NCBI GenBank assembly: GCA_040905445.1
Contig: JBBDRN010000020.1
Coordinates: 248,001-312,000, forward strand
Length of the DNA: 64,000 nucleotides
Source: SKPT01 sp040905445
GTDB lineage: Bacteria > Planctomycetota > Phycisphaerae > Phycisphaerales > Phycisphaeraceae
Direction: 5' to 3'
Position numbers and translations under genes: made by a program. Of the stretch, positions 32,319 to 39,750 are shown in pieces. The notes below the pieces were generated by a model. It saw only the letters and a list, made by a program, of their open reading frames with translations. It was not told the DNA's origin and searched no databases. The first letter of the stretch is position 1; each line of letters opens with the position of its first letter.

Positions 32319-33284
32319 TTGCAGGCGATTACGTTTGACGGCAAGCAGGCCAGGCTCGTAAGTAACCGTCCCCGTCCCGTCCCCGCCGCCGGCGAAGTGC
32401 TCATTCGCCCGCTGCGCATGGGCCTGTGCGCGACTGATCTCGAGCTCTGCAAGGGTTACATGAATTTCAAGGGGGTGCTCGGCCACGAGTTCGTGGGCGT
32501 CGTCGAGGAGGCCGCCTCCAAGGACGCCAAGCGGTGGGTCGGCAAGCGGGTGGTCGGGACGATCAACTGCGTGTGTGGCCGATGCGACATGTGCCGCTCG
32601 GGCCTGCGCGAGCATTGCCGGCAGCGGACGGTGCTGGGCATCGCGGGGCGCGACGGCTGCTTCGCCGAGGCGTTCACGCTGCCCGCGCGGAACCTGCTGG
32701 AGGTACCCGACTCGGTCGACGACGATCGGGCGGTGTTTACCGAGCCGCTCGCCGCGGCGTTCCAGATCCTGCGCCAGCTCAACATCGAGGGCCGGCCGTA
32801 CATCACTGTGCTCGGCGACGGGCGGCTGGGGCTGCTGTGCGCGCAGGTGATGAGCCGGCTCAACGCCCGGGTGCGGCTGCTGGGCAAGCATGCCGACAAG
32901 CTGCAATTGTGCGAGCGATGGGGGATCAAGCACCGCCTCGTCAGCGAGGTCGGCCTCAGGCAGGACCAGGACATCGTCGTCGACTGCACCGGCTCGCCGA
33001 CGGGGCTGACCACGGCGATGCAGATGGTGCGGCCGCGCGGGACGATCGTGATGAAGACGACCGTCGCGCCGAACGACATGGACGCGGACCTCTCACCGCT
33101 GGTGATCAACGAGGTACAACTGATGGGCAGCCGGTGCGGCCCGTTCCCGGACGCGCTGGCGGCGCTGTCGGCGGAGCAGGTGGACGTGGTGAGCCTCATC
33201 AGCCGGCGCATGAAGCTCGCCGACGGCGAGAAGGCGCTGGCGGCGGGGCGCAAGGGCGTGCTGAAGGTGCTGCTGGAACCGTGA
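32319..33284 (+). CDS. Zinc-dependent MDR-family dehydrogenase
   Basis: 321 aa. Medium-chain dehydrogenase: catalytic zinc site with Cys in GLCATDLE and the GHEFVGVV motif, structural zinc cysteines in CVCGRCDMCRSGLREHC, and a Rossmann fold with VLGDGRLGLLCAQV (G-x-G-x-x-G). The start is TTG 32319, with GAGGAG six bases upstream; no ATG lies near the conserved N-terminus. It most resembles sorbitol/threonine-type dehydrogenases, but the substrate is not clear. Ends convergent with yidD across a 19-bp perfect inverted repeat. Confidence 0.88.
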   Translation: MQAITFDGKQARLVSNRPRPVPAAGEVLIRPLRMGLCATDLELCKGYMNFKGVLGHEFVGVVEEAASKDAKRWVGKRVVGTINCVCGRCDMCRSGLREHCRQRTVLGIAGRDGCFAEAFTLPARNLLEVPDSVDDDRAVFTEPLAAAFQILRQLNIEGRPYITVLGDGRLGLLCAQVMSRLNARVRLLGKHADKLQLCERWGIKHRLVSEVGLRQDQDIVVDCTGSPTGLTTAMQMVRPRGTIVMKTTVAPNDMDADLSPLVINEVQLMGSRCGPFPDALAALSAEQVDVVSLISRRMKLADGEKALAAGRKGVLKVLLEP

Positions 33285-33287
33285 GAG

Positions 33288-33347
33288 AAAATTAAAAATT
33301 CAGAAATGGGGGCAGATATGGGGCTCGGTTTCTGAATTTTTAATTTT
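33288..33347. terminator. AT-rich 19-bp perfect inverted repeat between convergent genes (family J)
   Basis: AAAATTAAAAATTCAGAAA (33288-33306) and its exact complement TTTCTGAATTTTTAATTTT (33329-33347) enclose 22 bases. It starts 4 bases after the MDR stop and ends 16 bases before the yidD stop on the other strand. Very AT-rich against the surrounding DNA. Probably a bidirectional terminator. Confidence 0.75.
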
Positions 33348-33363
33348 GAATTCTGAATTCACT

Positions 33364-33573
33364 TCACGCCGGGTCGTAGCCGGAGCCGCCCCAGGGGTGG
33401 CAGCGGGCGATGCGCTTGAGGCCTTTCCACAGGCCGCGCACCGCGCCGTAGCGCTCGATCGCGTCGATCATGTATTGGCTGCACGTGGGCAGATAACGAC
33501 AGTGCCCGCCGATCACGTGCCCCAGCGTGGCGCGGTAGAAGTGCACGAGGTTGATGAGCAGGCGGGCGAGCAT
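33364..33573 (-). CDS. yidD: Membrane protein insertion efficiency factor YidD
   Basis: 69 aa. Family signature YLPTCSQYMIDAIERYG and RIARCHPWGGSGYDPA. YidD assists YidC-mediated insertion at the inner membrane. ATG 33573 starts at MLARLLINLVHFYR, the usual beginning. Directly downstream of rnpA on the same strand (40 bases). The usual downstream partner yidC is not here; the gene meets the convergent MDR dehydrogenase instead. Confidence 0.93.
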   Translation of the reverse strand: MLARLLINLVHFYRATLGHVIGGHCRYLPTCSQYMIDAIERYGAVRGLWKGLKRIARCHPWGGSGYDPA

Positions 33574-33613
33574 GGTCGTGTTGGCCGGGGGGGCGCCCGT
33601 CGCGTCTTGGTGG

Positions 33614-34030
33614 CTACCCACGACGCCGCCGCCACTCGTCGTCAAGGTCGCGCACGGCCCGGGCGAGCCAGCGCTGGTAGTCTCCCAGCGTGCCGGGCGG
33701 GTGCGGGTGCACCTGCACCACGACATCGTAGCCGGCGGGTAGCTCGTGCTGCAGGAGGCGGAAGGATTCGCGCAGCAGCCGCTTGACGCGGTTGCGCACG
33801 ACGGCGTTGCCCACGCGGCGGGGCACGATCAGCCCGAGGCGGTTGTGGGGCAGGTCGTTGGGGCGTCCGCGCACGGCCAGCGGGCCGACGTTCTTGCGGC
33901 AGTGGGCGTCGAAGACGGCGTCGAACTGCCGCCGGTGGCGCAGCCGCTGTTCGGGTCGGTAGCGGTGGGGGGGGTCGATCAAGGCGGGGCCCGCTCGGTT
34001 GGCGCCGCATGGCGGTGCAGTAGATGTCAC
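33614..34030 (-). CDS. rnpA: Ribonuclease P protein component
   Basis: 138 aa. Protein subunit that helps the RNase P RNA cleave tRNA 5' leaders. The RNR signature is VGNAVVRNRVKRLLRESFR. The start is GTG 34030, overlapping the TGA of the upstream membrane protein (GTGA); TTG 33982 is an alternative that would remove 16 residues and match the usual N-terminus better. The normal upstream neighbour rpmH is missing. Followed by yidD. Confidence 0.9.
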   Translation of the reverse strand: MTSTAPPCGANRAGPALIDPPHRYRPEQRLRHRRQFDAVFDAHCRKNVGPLAVRGRPNDLPHNRLGLIVPRRVGNAVVRNRVKRLLRESFRLLQHELPAGYDVVVQVHPHPPGTLGDYQRWLARAVRDLDDEWRRRRG

Positions 34031-34896
34031 CGCGTCTCGGCCTGACCGGCCGGGGCGTCGGCGGCATCGTGCCCGGCGGTGATCGCGCTGGCCTGCGCCG
34101 CCCGGGCGATGCCAAGGCCCAGCGCGCAGCCCGCGAGCCCCGCCGACGCGTAGTGGATCGGCAGCGCCAGCGCCGGGCCCCAGATCGCGCTGGTGTAGAC
34201 CGCGGCGAGCAGCCCGTCATGGTCGGGGAAGCTCACCAGGCTGTAAATGTACGCGACGAGCCCCAGCACCAGCGGGGCGAGCAGCAGCGGCAACGTGCGG
34301 GCGGCGGGAACCACGCTCTGCGCCACGCCCGCGCCGACGGCGAACGCCAGCCCGAGGCCCACGAGCACCTGGCTGACCTCGCGCGACTGGATGAGCACGC
34401 TCGCCAGCAAGGCCGCGACGACGACACAGATCGCCACACCGGCGGCCTGGGCGCCGGCAGGCGCGCGCCCGGCGGATAGACGGTCGCGTCCCGACGCGGT
34501 GCGAGCGATGAGCATCGTCGCGACGACGATCCCGGCGAACAGGAGGATGATCTCGAGCATCAGCAGGATGTAGCTGCCCGGCAGCGAGGCGCGCCAGAAC
34601 CAGCCGTCCATGCTGCCGCCGTGGCCCGCGGGAAAGGCGAGGGCCGTGCCGAGGACGAACGCGGCGGAGCGGAGCGACCGGGTCATCGCGCCGGCCAGCC
34701 ATGCCAGGCCGAGCGCCGGGAGCCCCGCCAGCAGGAGCACCGCGACACCGCCGACGAACCCCACACGGGCGCTGAAGAGGCTGATGCCCGGCGCGGCGTC
34801 GACCGCTTCGAGCGGCCCGGCGGCGAGCGACCAGATCAGGCCGGCGACCAAGGCCAGCAGCAGCACGAGCACGCGTTGGTGGAAGGGCGATGGCAT
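34027..34896 (-). CDS. Integral membrane protein, unknown
   Basis: 289 aa, at least seven hydrophobic segments (for example VLVLLLALVAGLIWSLAAG, FVGGVAVLLLAGLPALGLAW, SYILLMLEIILLFAGIVVAT, AAGVAICVVVAALLASVL, TLPLLLAPLVLGLVAYIYSL). No motif I recognise. ATG 34896 precedes the first helix; the frame upstream to 35028 crosses repeat DNA. Its stop overlaps the rnpA start, so translation of rnpA may be coupled to it. Confidence 0.7.
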   Translation of the reverse strand: MPSPFHQRVLVLLLALVAGLIWSLAAGPLEAVDAAPGISLFSARVGFVGGVAVLLLAGLPALGLAWLAGAMTRSLRSAAFVLGTALAFPAGHGGSMDGWFWRASLPGSYILLMLEIILLFAGIVVATMLIARTASGRDRLSAGRAPAGAQAAGVAICVVVAALLASVLIQSREVSQVLVGLGLAFAVGAGVAQSVVPAARTLPLLLAPLVLGLVAYIYSLVSFPDHDGLLAAVYTSAIWGPALALPIHYASAGLAGCALGLGIARAAQASAITAGHDAADAPAGQAETR

Positions 34897-34943
34897 GGGG
34901 GAGAGCGGGGGGGGGGCAGACGGTAAGGGGCAGGGACGGCGTG

Positions 34944-35104
34944 TAGGATCCGCTGTGCGGACCGCCCACGGCACCGGAGCCATGGCCGGGTAGGGGGCAG
35001 TATTGGGAGTTGCGGCCGGAATGTCCAACGGCGCGCATCCGCCGGTGCCAGTAATCCGTGAGCTTTCGCGCCCACCCCGCGGGAAGGTCCACAGCGGACC
35101 CTAC
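34944..35104. repeat. Inverted repeat, family C copy 1 (split arms)
   Basis: TAGGATCCGCTGTGCGGACC (34944-34963) and AAGGTCCACAGCGGACCCTA (35085-35104) are complementary arms about 120 bases apart, enclosing G-rich filler. The right arm supplies the TAG stop codon of hemB. Confidence 0.7.
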
Positions 35105-36084
35105 AGCCAGTCGACCAGTTGCGGGGCGAAGTACGTGATGACGAGGTCCGCCCCGGCGCGGCGGATCGCGTGCGTCACCTCCAGCGCGGCCGGTTCGATT
35201 TCCAGCCAGCCGCGGTCGGCAGCGGCGTGCAGCATCGCGTACTCGCCCGAGACGTGGTAGGCGACCAGGGGCACGTCGCACGCGTCACGCACCTGCCGCA
35301 CGATGTCCAGGTACGTCGCCGCGGGCTTGACCATGACCAGGTCGGCCCCCTCGGCGAGGTCGGCGGCCAACTCGCTGCGCCACTCGCGCGACCGCCGCGG
35401 GTCCATCTGGTAGCCGCGCCGGTCGCCGAAGGCCATGCCGCCCTCACCCGCCTCACGGAACGGGCCATAGAGGCTGGAGGCGTACTTGACGCTGTAGCTG
35501 AGGATGGCGGTATGGGCGTGCCCCGCGGCGTCGAGCCCGGCGCGGATCGCCGCGACCTGCCCGTCGACCATGCCCGACGGCGCGACGACGTCGGCGCCCG
35601 CCTCGGCCTGGACGACGGCGGTGCGGGCAAGGTGCTCGAGCGTCGCGTCGTTGTCCAACTCACCCCCGGCCGTCAGCACGCCGCAGTGGCCGTGGTCGGT
35701 GTATTCGCAGAAGCAGAGGTCGGCGTAGAGCATGGCGTCGAGGCCCGCGTCGCGGGCCCGAGCGAGCAACTGGTTGACCGGGGCGTCGGCGGCCGCAGCG
35801 TAGGAGCCGACCGCGTCCTTGTGGCCCGGCGCGGTGACGCCGAAGAGCAGGAACTGCCGCAGGCCCCGGGCGGTCAGGTCGGTCATCCGTTTCAGCGCGT
35901 CGCTGACGGGAAGCTGCGCGACGCCGGGCATCGAGGCAACGGGTTGCGGCGCGTCGAGATCGCCGACGAACAGCGGATAGATGAGCTGCGCCGGTTGAAG
36001 GGTGACGTCGGCGACAGCGTCGCGCAGCACGGCCGTGCGGCGGAGGCGGCGCAAACGCTGTTGCGGGAAAACGGGGCGCGTCAT
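35101..36084 (-). CDS. hemB: Delta-aminolevulinic acid dehydratase (porphobilinogen synthase)
   Basis: 327 aa, normal length. Condenses two 5-aminolevulinates to porphobilinogen in haem and cobalamin biosynthesis. Zinc-type active site with Cys124, Cys126 and Cys134 (DLCFCEYTDHGHCG); Schiff-base lysines in SYSVKYAS and VMVKPAAT. GQVAAIRAGLD and YQMDPRRSREW are conserved. ATG 36084 gives MTRPVFPQQRLRRLRR. The stop codon lies inside the family C repeat. Stands alone, divergent from the lipoprotein gene. Confidence 0.97.
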   Translation of the reverse strand: MTRPVFPQQRLRRLRRTAVLRDAVADVTLQPAQLIYPLFVGDLDAPQPVASMPGVAQLPVSDALKRMTDLTARGLRQFLLFGVTAPGHKDAVGSYAAAADAPVNQLLARARDAGLDAMLYADLCFCEYTDHGHCGVLTAGGELDNDATLEHLARTAVVQAEAGADVVAPSGMVDGQVAAIRAGLDAAGHAHTAILSYSVKYASSLYGPFREAGEGGMAFGDRRGYQMDPRRSREWRSELAADLAEGADLVMVKPAATYLDIVRQVRDACDVPLVAYHVSGEYAMLHAAADRGWLEIEPAALEVTHAIRRAGADLVITYFAPQLVDWL

Positions 36085-36249
36085 GAAACGGTTATCTTAG
36101 CAGGTGGGGTTCACGGCACCCCTGGCGGGGGTGGTCTGGGCGCGTGGCGTGGGTTGGGGATGTTGGCCTGCGGCCGGGCGCGGCGGGTAGTTGCCTGCTT
36201 GCGCGGGCGTGATTAAACTCGCGGCATCCTCTCATGAAGGGCGCATGCG

Positions 36250-36720
36250 ATGCCCAGGCTTATGTTCTGGCTGCTGGTCGGCGTGGTGGGTTTGGTGGTT
36301 GGCTGTGACGGCGGCGGGCCGCCGCGCTTGCTTTACACGGATGACGGGCAGTACCTGCCGCCGCAGGTCAGCCCGGGGCTGGTGGCGCAGCCGGAGTCGC
36401 CGATCCCGGACGTGCCGGTGCCGGTGGGTTTCAGGCTGCTGCAGGACCGGGGGCACGTCGACGTCTCGGGCGGGGGACGGAGCGTGCACCACGTGTACCA
36501 GGGCCGGGGCCGGCAGCCGGACGCGGTGACGTTCTTCCGCCAGAACCTGCCGCGGCGGGGCTGGGAGCGGACGCGGCGGCCGTTCGAGGAGGAGGACGGC
36601 AGCATCACGCTGGCGTACACCAACGGGCAGGAAAACCTGCAGATCCACGTCCAGCAGCGGTACCAGCGGCTGACGCTCACGATGTGGCTCGACGCGGCGG
36701 ACGTGGCCCGGGACTGGTGA
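36250..36720 (+). CDS. Small lipoprotein, unknown function
   Basis: 156 aa. Signal peptide with lipobox LVVGC (Cys19). The mature part has one alpha/beta domain (VPVGFRLLQDRGHVDVSG, HHVYQGRGRQPDAVTFFRQN, LPRRGWER, SITLAYTNGQENLQI), like small DUF-type periplasmic domains that pair a helix with a sheet. Starts at ATG 36250. Followed after 79 bases by the TPR-like membrane protein and the pseudouridine synthase on the same strand. Confidence 0.75.
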   Translation: MPRLMFWLLVGVVGLVVGCDGGGPPRLLYTDDGQYLPPQVSPGLVAQPESPIPDVPVPVGFRLLQDRGHVDVSGGGRSVHHVYQGRGRQPDAVTFFRQNLPRRGWERTRRPFEEEDGSITLAYTNGQENLQIHVQQRYQRLTLTMWLDAADVARDW

Positions 36721-36799
36721 GCCCGCTAAACTTCCCGACTCGCCCGGCCGGGGCGTGCGCCACTGCACGCGCGGCGGCATCCGCACGATAAAGGGTCAC

Positions 36800-37684
36800 A
36801 TGGACAGCCAGGAACGACACGATCTCAAGGAAAACGACCTCGCCGAGTTCTTCCAGAACTTCGGCGAGTGGTGGGCCAAGTGGGGCAACACGGTGCTGAT
36901 CGTGTTCGTCCTCGTCGCCGGGTCGTTCGCGGCCTACCGCCTCGTGAGCTACCGCAGCGAGATGCGGCACGAGACGGCGTGGGGCGAGCTCGCGGCTGCG
37001 ACGACCGCGGCGCAGTACATGGACGTCGCGGCGTCGCACGAGCAGCCAGCGGTCCAGGTGCTGGCCTACCTGCGCGGCGGGGACCTGTACCTCGCCCATG
37101 CCCGCCTGCCGGCGGACGCGCCGACGCCCCGGTCGCGCAACGAGGAACTGCCCCCGCCGGTCGACGTCGAGATGCCCGCGGAGGAGGCGGCGCAGCGGGC
37201 GGAGCAGGCGTATGGCCGGGTCATGGAGCTGGCCGACGAGCCGACGTTCCGCGTCAACGCGCTGCTGGGGCTCGCGGCGGTGGCGGAAACGCACCAGGCG
37301 TGGGACGAGGCGGCGGAGCATTATGACGCGGCCGCGGAGCTTGCCGGCGACGTGCTGCCGGGGCTGGCGCGGACGGCGCGGCAGCGGCGCGAGCTGTTGC
37401 CCGCGATCCGCCAGCCGGTGGTGTTTGCGCCGGCGCGATCGGCGTCGCCCATGCCGGCGCTGCCGGGCCTTGGCGGTGCGTCGGACCCGTTCGACATCAG
37501 CGAGCTGCTGGACTTCGAGACTCCGATCACCCCGCGCGCCACCCCCGCCGCGTCCGAGTCGTCGGAGGGTGAGCCGGTGGAAGTCGAGCAACGGCTGGAT
37601 GAGACGGGCATGCCGACCGACCCCGCCACGCGCTCGTCCACGCCCCCCACGCCTGCCGAGGACGCCGACGGCGGCGCGGATTGA
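36800..37684 (+). CDS. Single-pass membrane protein with TPR-like periplasmic domain
   Basis: 294 aa. A short cytoplasmic N-terminus (DLKENDLAEFFQNFGEWWAK), one membrane helix (TVLIVFVLVAGSFAAY, about 31-48) and a helical, TPR-like region (about 55-200; AEQAYGRVMELADEPTFRVN, ALLGLAAVAETHQAWDEAAE). The layout resembles YfgM-type proteins. A proline/acid-rich disordered C-terminus follows. ATG 36800 follows AAAGGGTC. Its TGA overlaps the next ATG by one base, so it is coupled to the pseudouridine synthase. Confidence 0.75.
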   Translation: MDSQERHDLKENDLAEFFQNFGEWWAKWGNTVLIVFVLVAGSFAAYRLVSYRSEMRHETAWGELAAATTAAQYMDVAASHEQPAVQVLAYLRGGDLYLAHARLPADAPTPRSRNEELPPPVDVEMPAEEAAQRAEQAYGRVMELADEPTFRVNALLGLAAVAETHQAWDEAAEHYDAAAELAGDVLPGLARTARQRRELLPAIRQPVVFAPARSASPMPALPGLGGASDPFDISELLDFETPITPRATPAASESSEGEPVEVEQRLDETGMPTDPATRSSTPPTPAEDADGGAD

Positions 37685-38946
37685 TGGCAGCGCGTCAGCC
37701 GCCGGCGGAGGGTGGACGTGAGCCGGACCCCGCCGCCCCCGCCACGCGTCCCGCCACTCCCCCTGGCGAAGACCCATCGGCGGACGCCTTCGCGGACGAC
37801 GAGGCGATTGCCGACGCGCTCGAGGACGAGACGGGCAACGAGCACGTGCGCTACCGGTTGTCGCGCGACGCGAAGAATCGGCTGGACAAGTATCTTCAGA
37901 ACCGCCTGCGCCACATCAGCCGGCACCAGATCCAGAAGCTGATCGGCCAGGGCGGCGTGCGCGTCAATGATCGGCCTGCCAAGGCGAGCACGCGCCTGAA
38001 AAAGGACGACGTCGTCGACGTGATCCTCCCGCCCAAGCCGACGCGCGAGCTCCAGCCCGAGCCGATGGACCTCGACATCCTCTACGAGGACGCCGGCTTC
38101 ATCGTCCTCAACAAGCCCGCCAATCTCATCGTCCACCCGGCGCGCGGCCAGCTCTCCGGCACGATGCTCAACGGCCTGGCGTACCACTTCCAGCAGCAGA
38201 ACCAGGGCGCCGCGCTGAGCACCGTCGGCCAGCGCGAGGCGCGGCCCGGCATCGTTCACCGCCTCGACAAGCACACGACCGGCGTCATCATCGTCGCCAA
38301 GCAGGATGAGCCCCACTGGCAGCTCGCCCGCCAGTTCGAGGAGCGCAGCAACCTCAAGGCCTACCTTGCCCTCGTCCACGGCTGCCCCGACCCGCCCGGC
38401 GGCGCGATCGAGCAGCCCATCGGCAAGCACCCGACCATCCGCGAAGCCATGGCCGTGCGCCAGGACGCCGCCGCGAAGCGGTCGCTGACGCTCTACCGCG
38501 TGCGCGAGCGCTACCGCGGCTACAGCCTCGTCGAGCTGGAATTGAAGACCGGCCGCACGCATCAGATCCGCGTGCACATGAGCTACATCGGGCACCCGGT
38601 CGTGGGCGACATCGTGTACGGCGGCGAGCCGATCGGCCGGGCGGAAATCGACGACCCGCCGTTGGCCGCCGGGGCGCGGGCGTTTCTGACCTATGCGCGG
38701 GACAAGACGGAGGGGGAGAAGCTGGAGGCCGCATCAGCGGCGCGCGAGGACATGCTGCTCTATACACCGGCGCTGCACGCGGCGCTCTTGCGCATGGTGC
38801 ACCCCGGCACGGGCAAGGCGATGACGTTCACCGCCCCGGTGCCGTCACCGATGCGCGACGTGATTGATGCCCTGCGCCAGCACCTGGAGGCCGGGCCGGT
38901 GGTGACGGAGGGGTATCACGTGGATCTCGCGGCCGCGCTGCCGTAG
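37684..38946 (+). CDS. rluD: RluA/RluD-family 23S rRNA pseudouridine synthase
   Basis: 420 aa. An S4 RNA-binding domain (about 65-125; NRLDKYLQNRLRHISRHQIQ, GGVRVND) and a RluA-type catalytic domain with Asp195 in HRLDKHTTG; LKTGRTHQIRVHM is the other conserved block. It isomerises uridine in rRNA; assignment to RluD is by domain order and is not certain. A disordered, Pro/Ala/Asp-rich extension of about 55 residues precedes the S4 domain. An insertion (about 323-350, ARAFLTYARDKTEGEKLEAA) lies before the C-terminal LHAALLRMVHPGTG. Confidence 0.88.
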   Translation: MAARQPPAEGGREPDPAAPATRPATPPGEDPSADAFADDEAIADALEDETGNEHVRYRLSRDAKNRLDKYLQNRLRHISRHQIQKLIGQGGVRVNDRPAKASTRLKKDDVVDVILPPKPTRELQPEPMDLDILYEDAGFIVLNKPANLIVHPARGQLSGTMLNGLAYHFQQQNQGAALSTVGQREARPGIVHRLDKHTTGVIIVAKQDEPHWQLARQFEERSNLKAYLALVHGCPDPPGGAIEQPIGKHPTIREAMAVRQDAAAKRSLTLYRVRERYRGYSLVELELKTGRTHQIRVHMSYIGHPVVGDIVYGGEPIGRAEIDDPPLAAGARAFLTYARDKTEGEKLEAASAAREDMLLYTPALHAALLRMVHPGTGKAMTFTAPVPSPMRDVIDALRQHLEAGPVVTEGYHVDLAAALP

Positions 38947-38952
38947 AGGACC

Positions 38953-39519
38953 CTACCGGTTCGGCGCGTGCCAGGGGACGTCGGCGATGCCGGCGAGCTT
39001 GTTGGCTTGGCGCGCCATCGCGAACAGCAGATCGCTGAGGCGGTTGAGGTAGACGATCACCGTCGGGCCGACGTCCTCCTGCTCGGCCAGGGCGACGACG
39101 CAGCGCTCGGCGTGGCGGCAGACAGTGCGCGCCAGGTGCAGGCGGCTCGCGAGCTCGCTGCCGCCGGGCAGAATGAAGTGGCGCATCGCTTCGAGGCCGG
39201 CGTCGATGGCGTCAATGCGCTGCTCCAGGGCCTTGACGTGCTCGTCGGCGATGCGGGGGATCGCGGCCTTGTCCTTCGTCTCGCCGCCCGTGGGCCGGGG
39301 CGTGGCGAGGTCGGCTCCGAGCTCGAAGAGGCGGGCCTGGAGGTCATGGATCAGCGCCCGCAGGTCGTCGTCGGTGCACCCGCTGGCGGCGAGGCCGAGC
39401 GTGGCGTTGAGCTCGTCGACGCAGCCGCAGGCTTCGATGCGGGGGGCGTGCTTGGTGGTGGACTGGCCGCCGAAGAGGTCGGTCCGGCCTTCGTCGCCGC
39501 GTCCGGTGTAGAGCTTCAT
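38953..39519 (-). CDS. pduO: Cob(I)alamin adenosyltransferase, PduO type
   Basis: 188 aa. Transfers adenosyl from ATP to cob(I)alamin to make coenzyme B12. MKLYTGRGDEGRTDLFGG is the ATP-binding start; DELNATLGL, FILPGGSELASRLHLARTVC, RHAERCVVAL and YLNRLSDLLFAMAR are family motifs. ATG 39519. The stop TAG is part of TAGGGTCC, the family C repeat core, 7 bases from the convergent rluD stop. B12 biosynthesis genes are not in the window, so it may serve salvaged cobalamin. Confidence 0.93.
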   Translation of the reverse strand: MKLYTGRGDEGRTDLFGGQSTTKHAPRIEACGCVDELNATLGLAASGCTDDDLRALIHDLQARLFELGADLATPRPTGGETKDKAAIPRIADEHVKALEQRIDAIDAGLEAMRHFILPGGSELASRLHLARTVCRHAERCVVALAEQEDVGPTVIVYLNRLSDLLFAMARQANKLAGIADVPWHAPNR

Positions 39520-39539
39520 GCGCGTTCTCCTCTTCCATT

Positions 39540-39743
39540 AACCGCGAAGGGGGCGAAGAAAGGGATGCCTTACCGGGTTTAACGCCAAGACGCCAAGCGA
39601 GGAACGGAAAGCGAGCTAAGGAATCCTGAACAGCGGCTCGACTTTCGGCGCAATCCACCACCTTGGTCGATCACTCCCTCTCCACCCTTGGCGCCTTAGC
39701 GTTTACGGCTTTTCTTCGTGCTTTCTTCGCCCCTTCGCGGTTT
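39540..39743. repeat. Nested inverted repeat, family F copy 2
   Basis: Outer arms AACCGCGAAGGGGGCGAAGA (39540 on) and CTTCTTCGCCCCTTCGCGGTT-type sequence (39721-39743) are nearly perfect complements. Inner arms GTTTAACGCCAAGACGCCAAG and CTTGGCGCCTTAGCGTTTACG are imperfect complements. It fills the gap between the purF stop and the start of the adenosyltransferase gene. Confidence 0.8.
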
Positions 39744-39750
39744 CAGCGAA

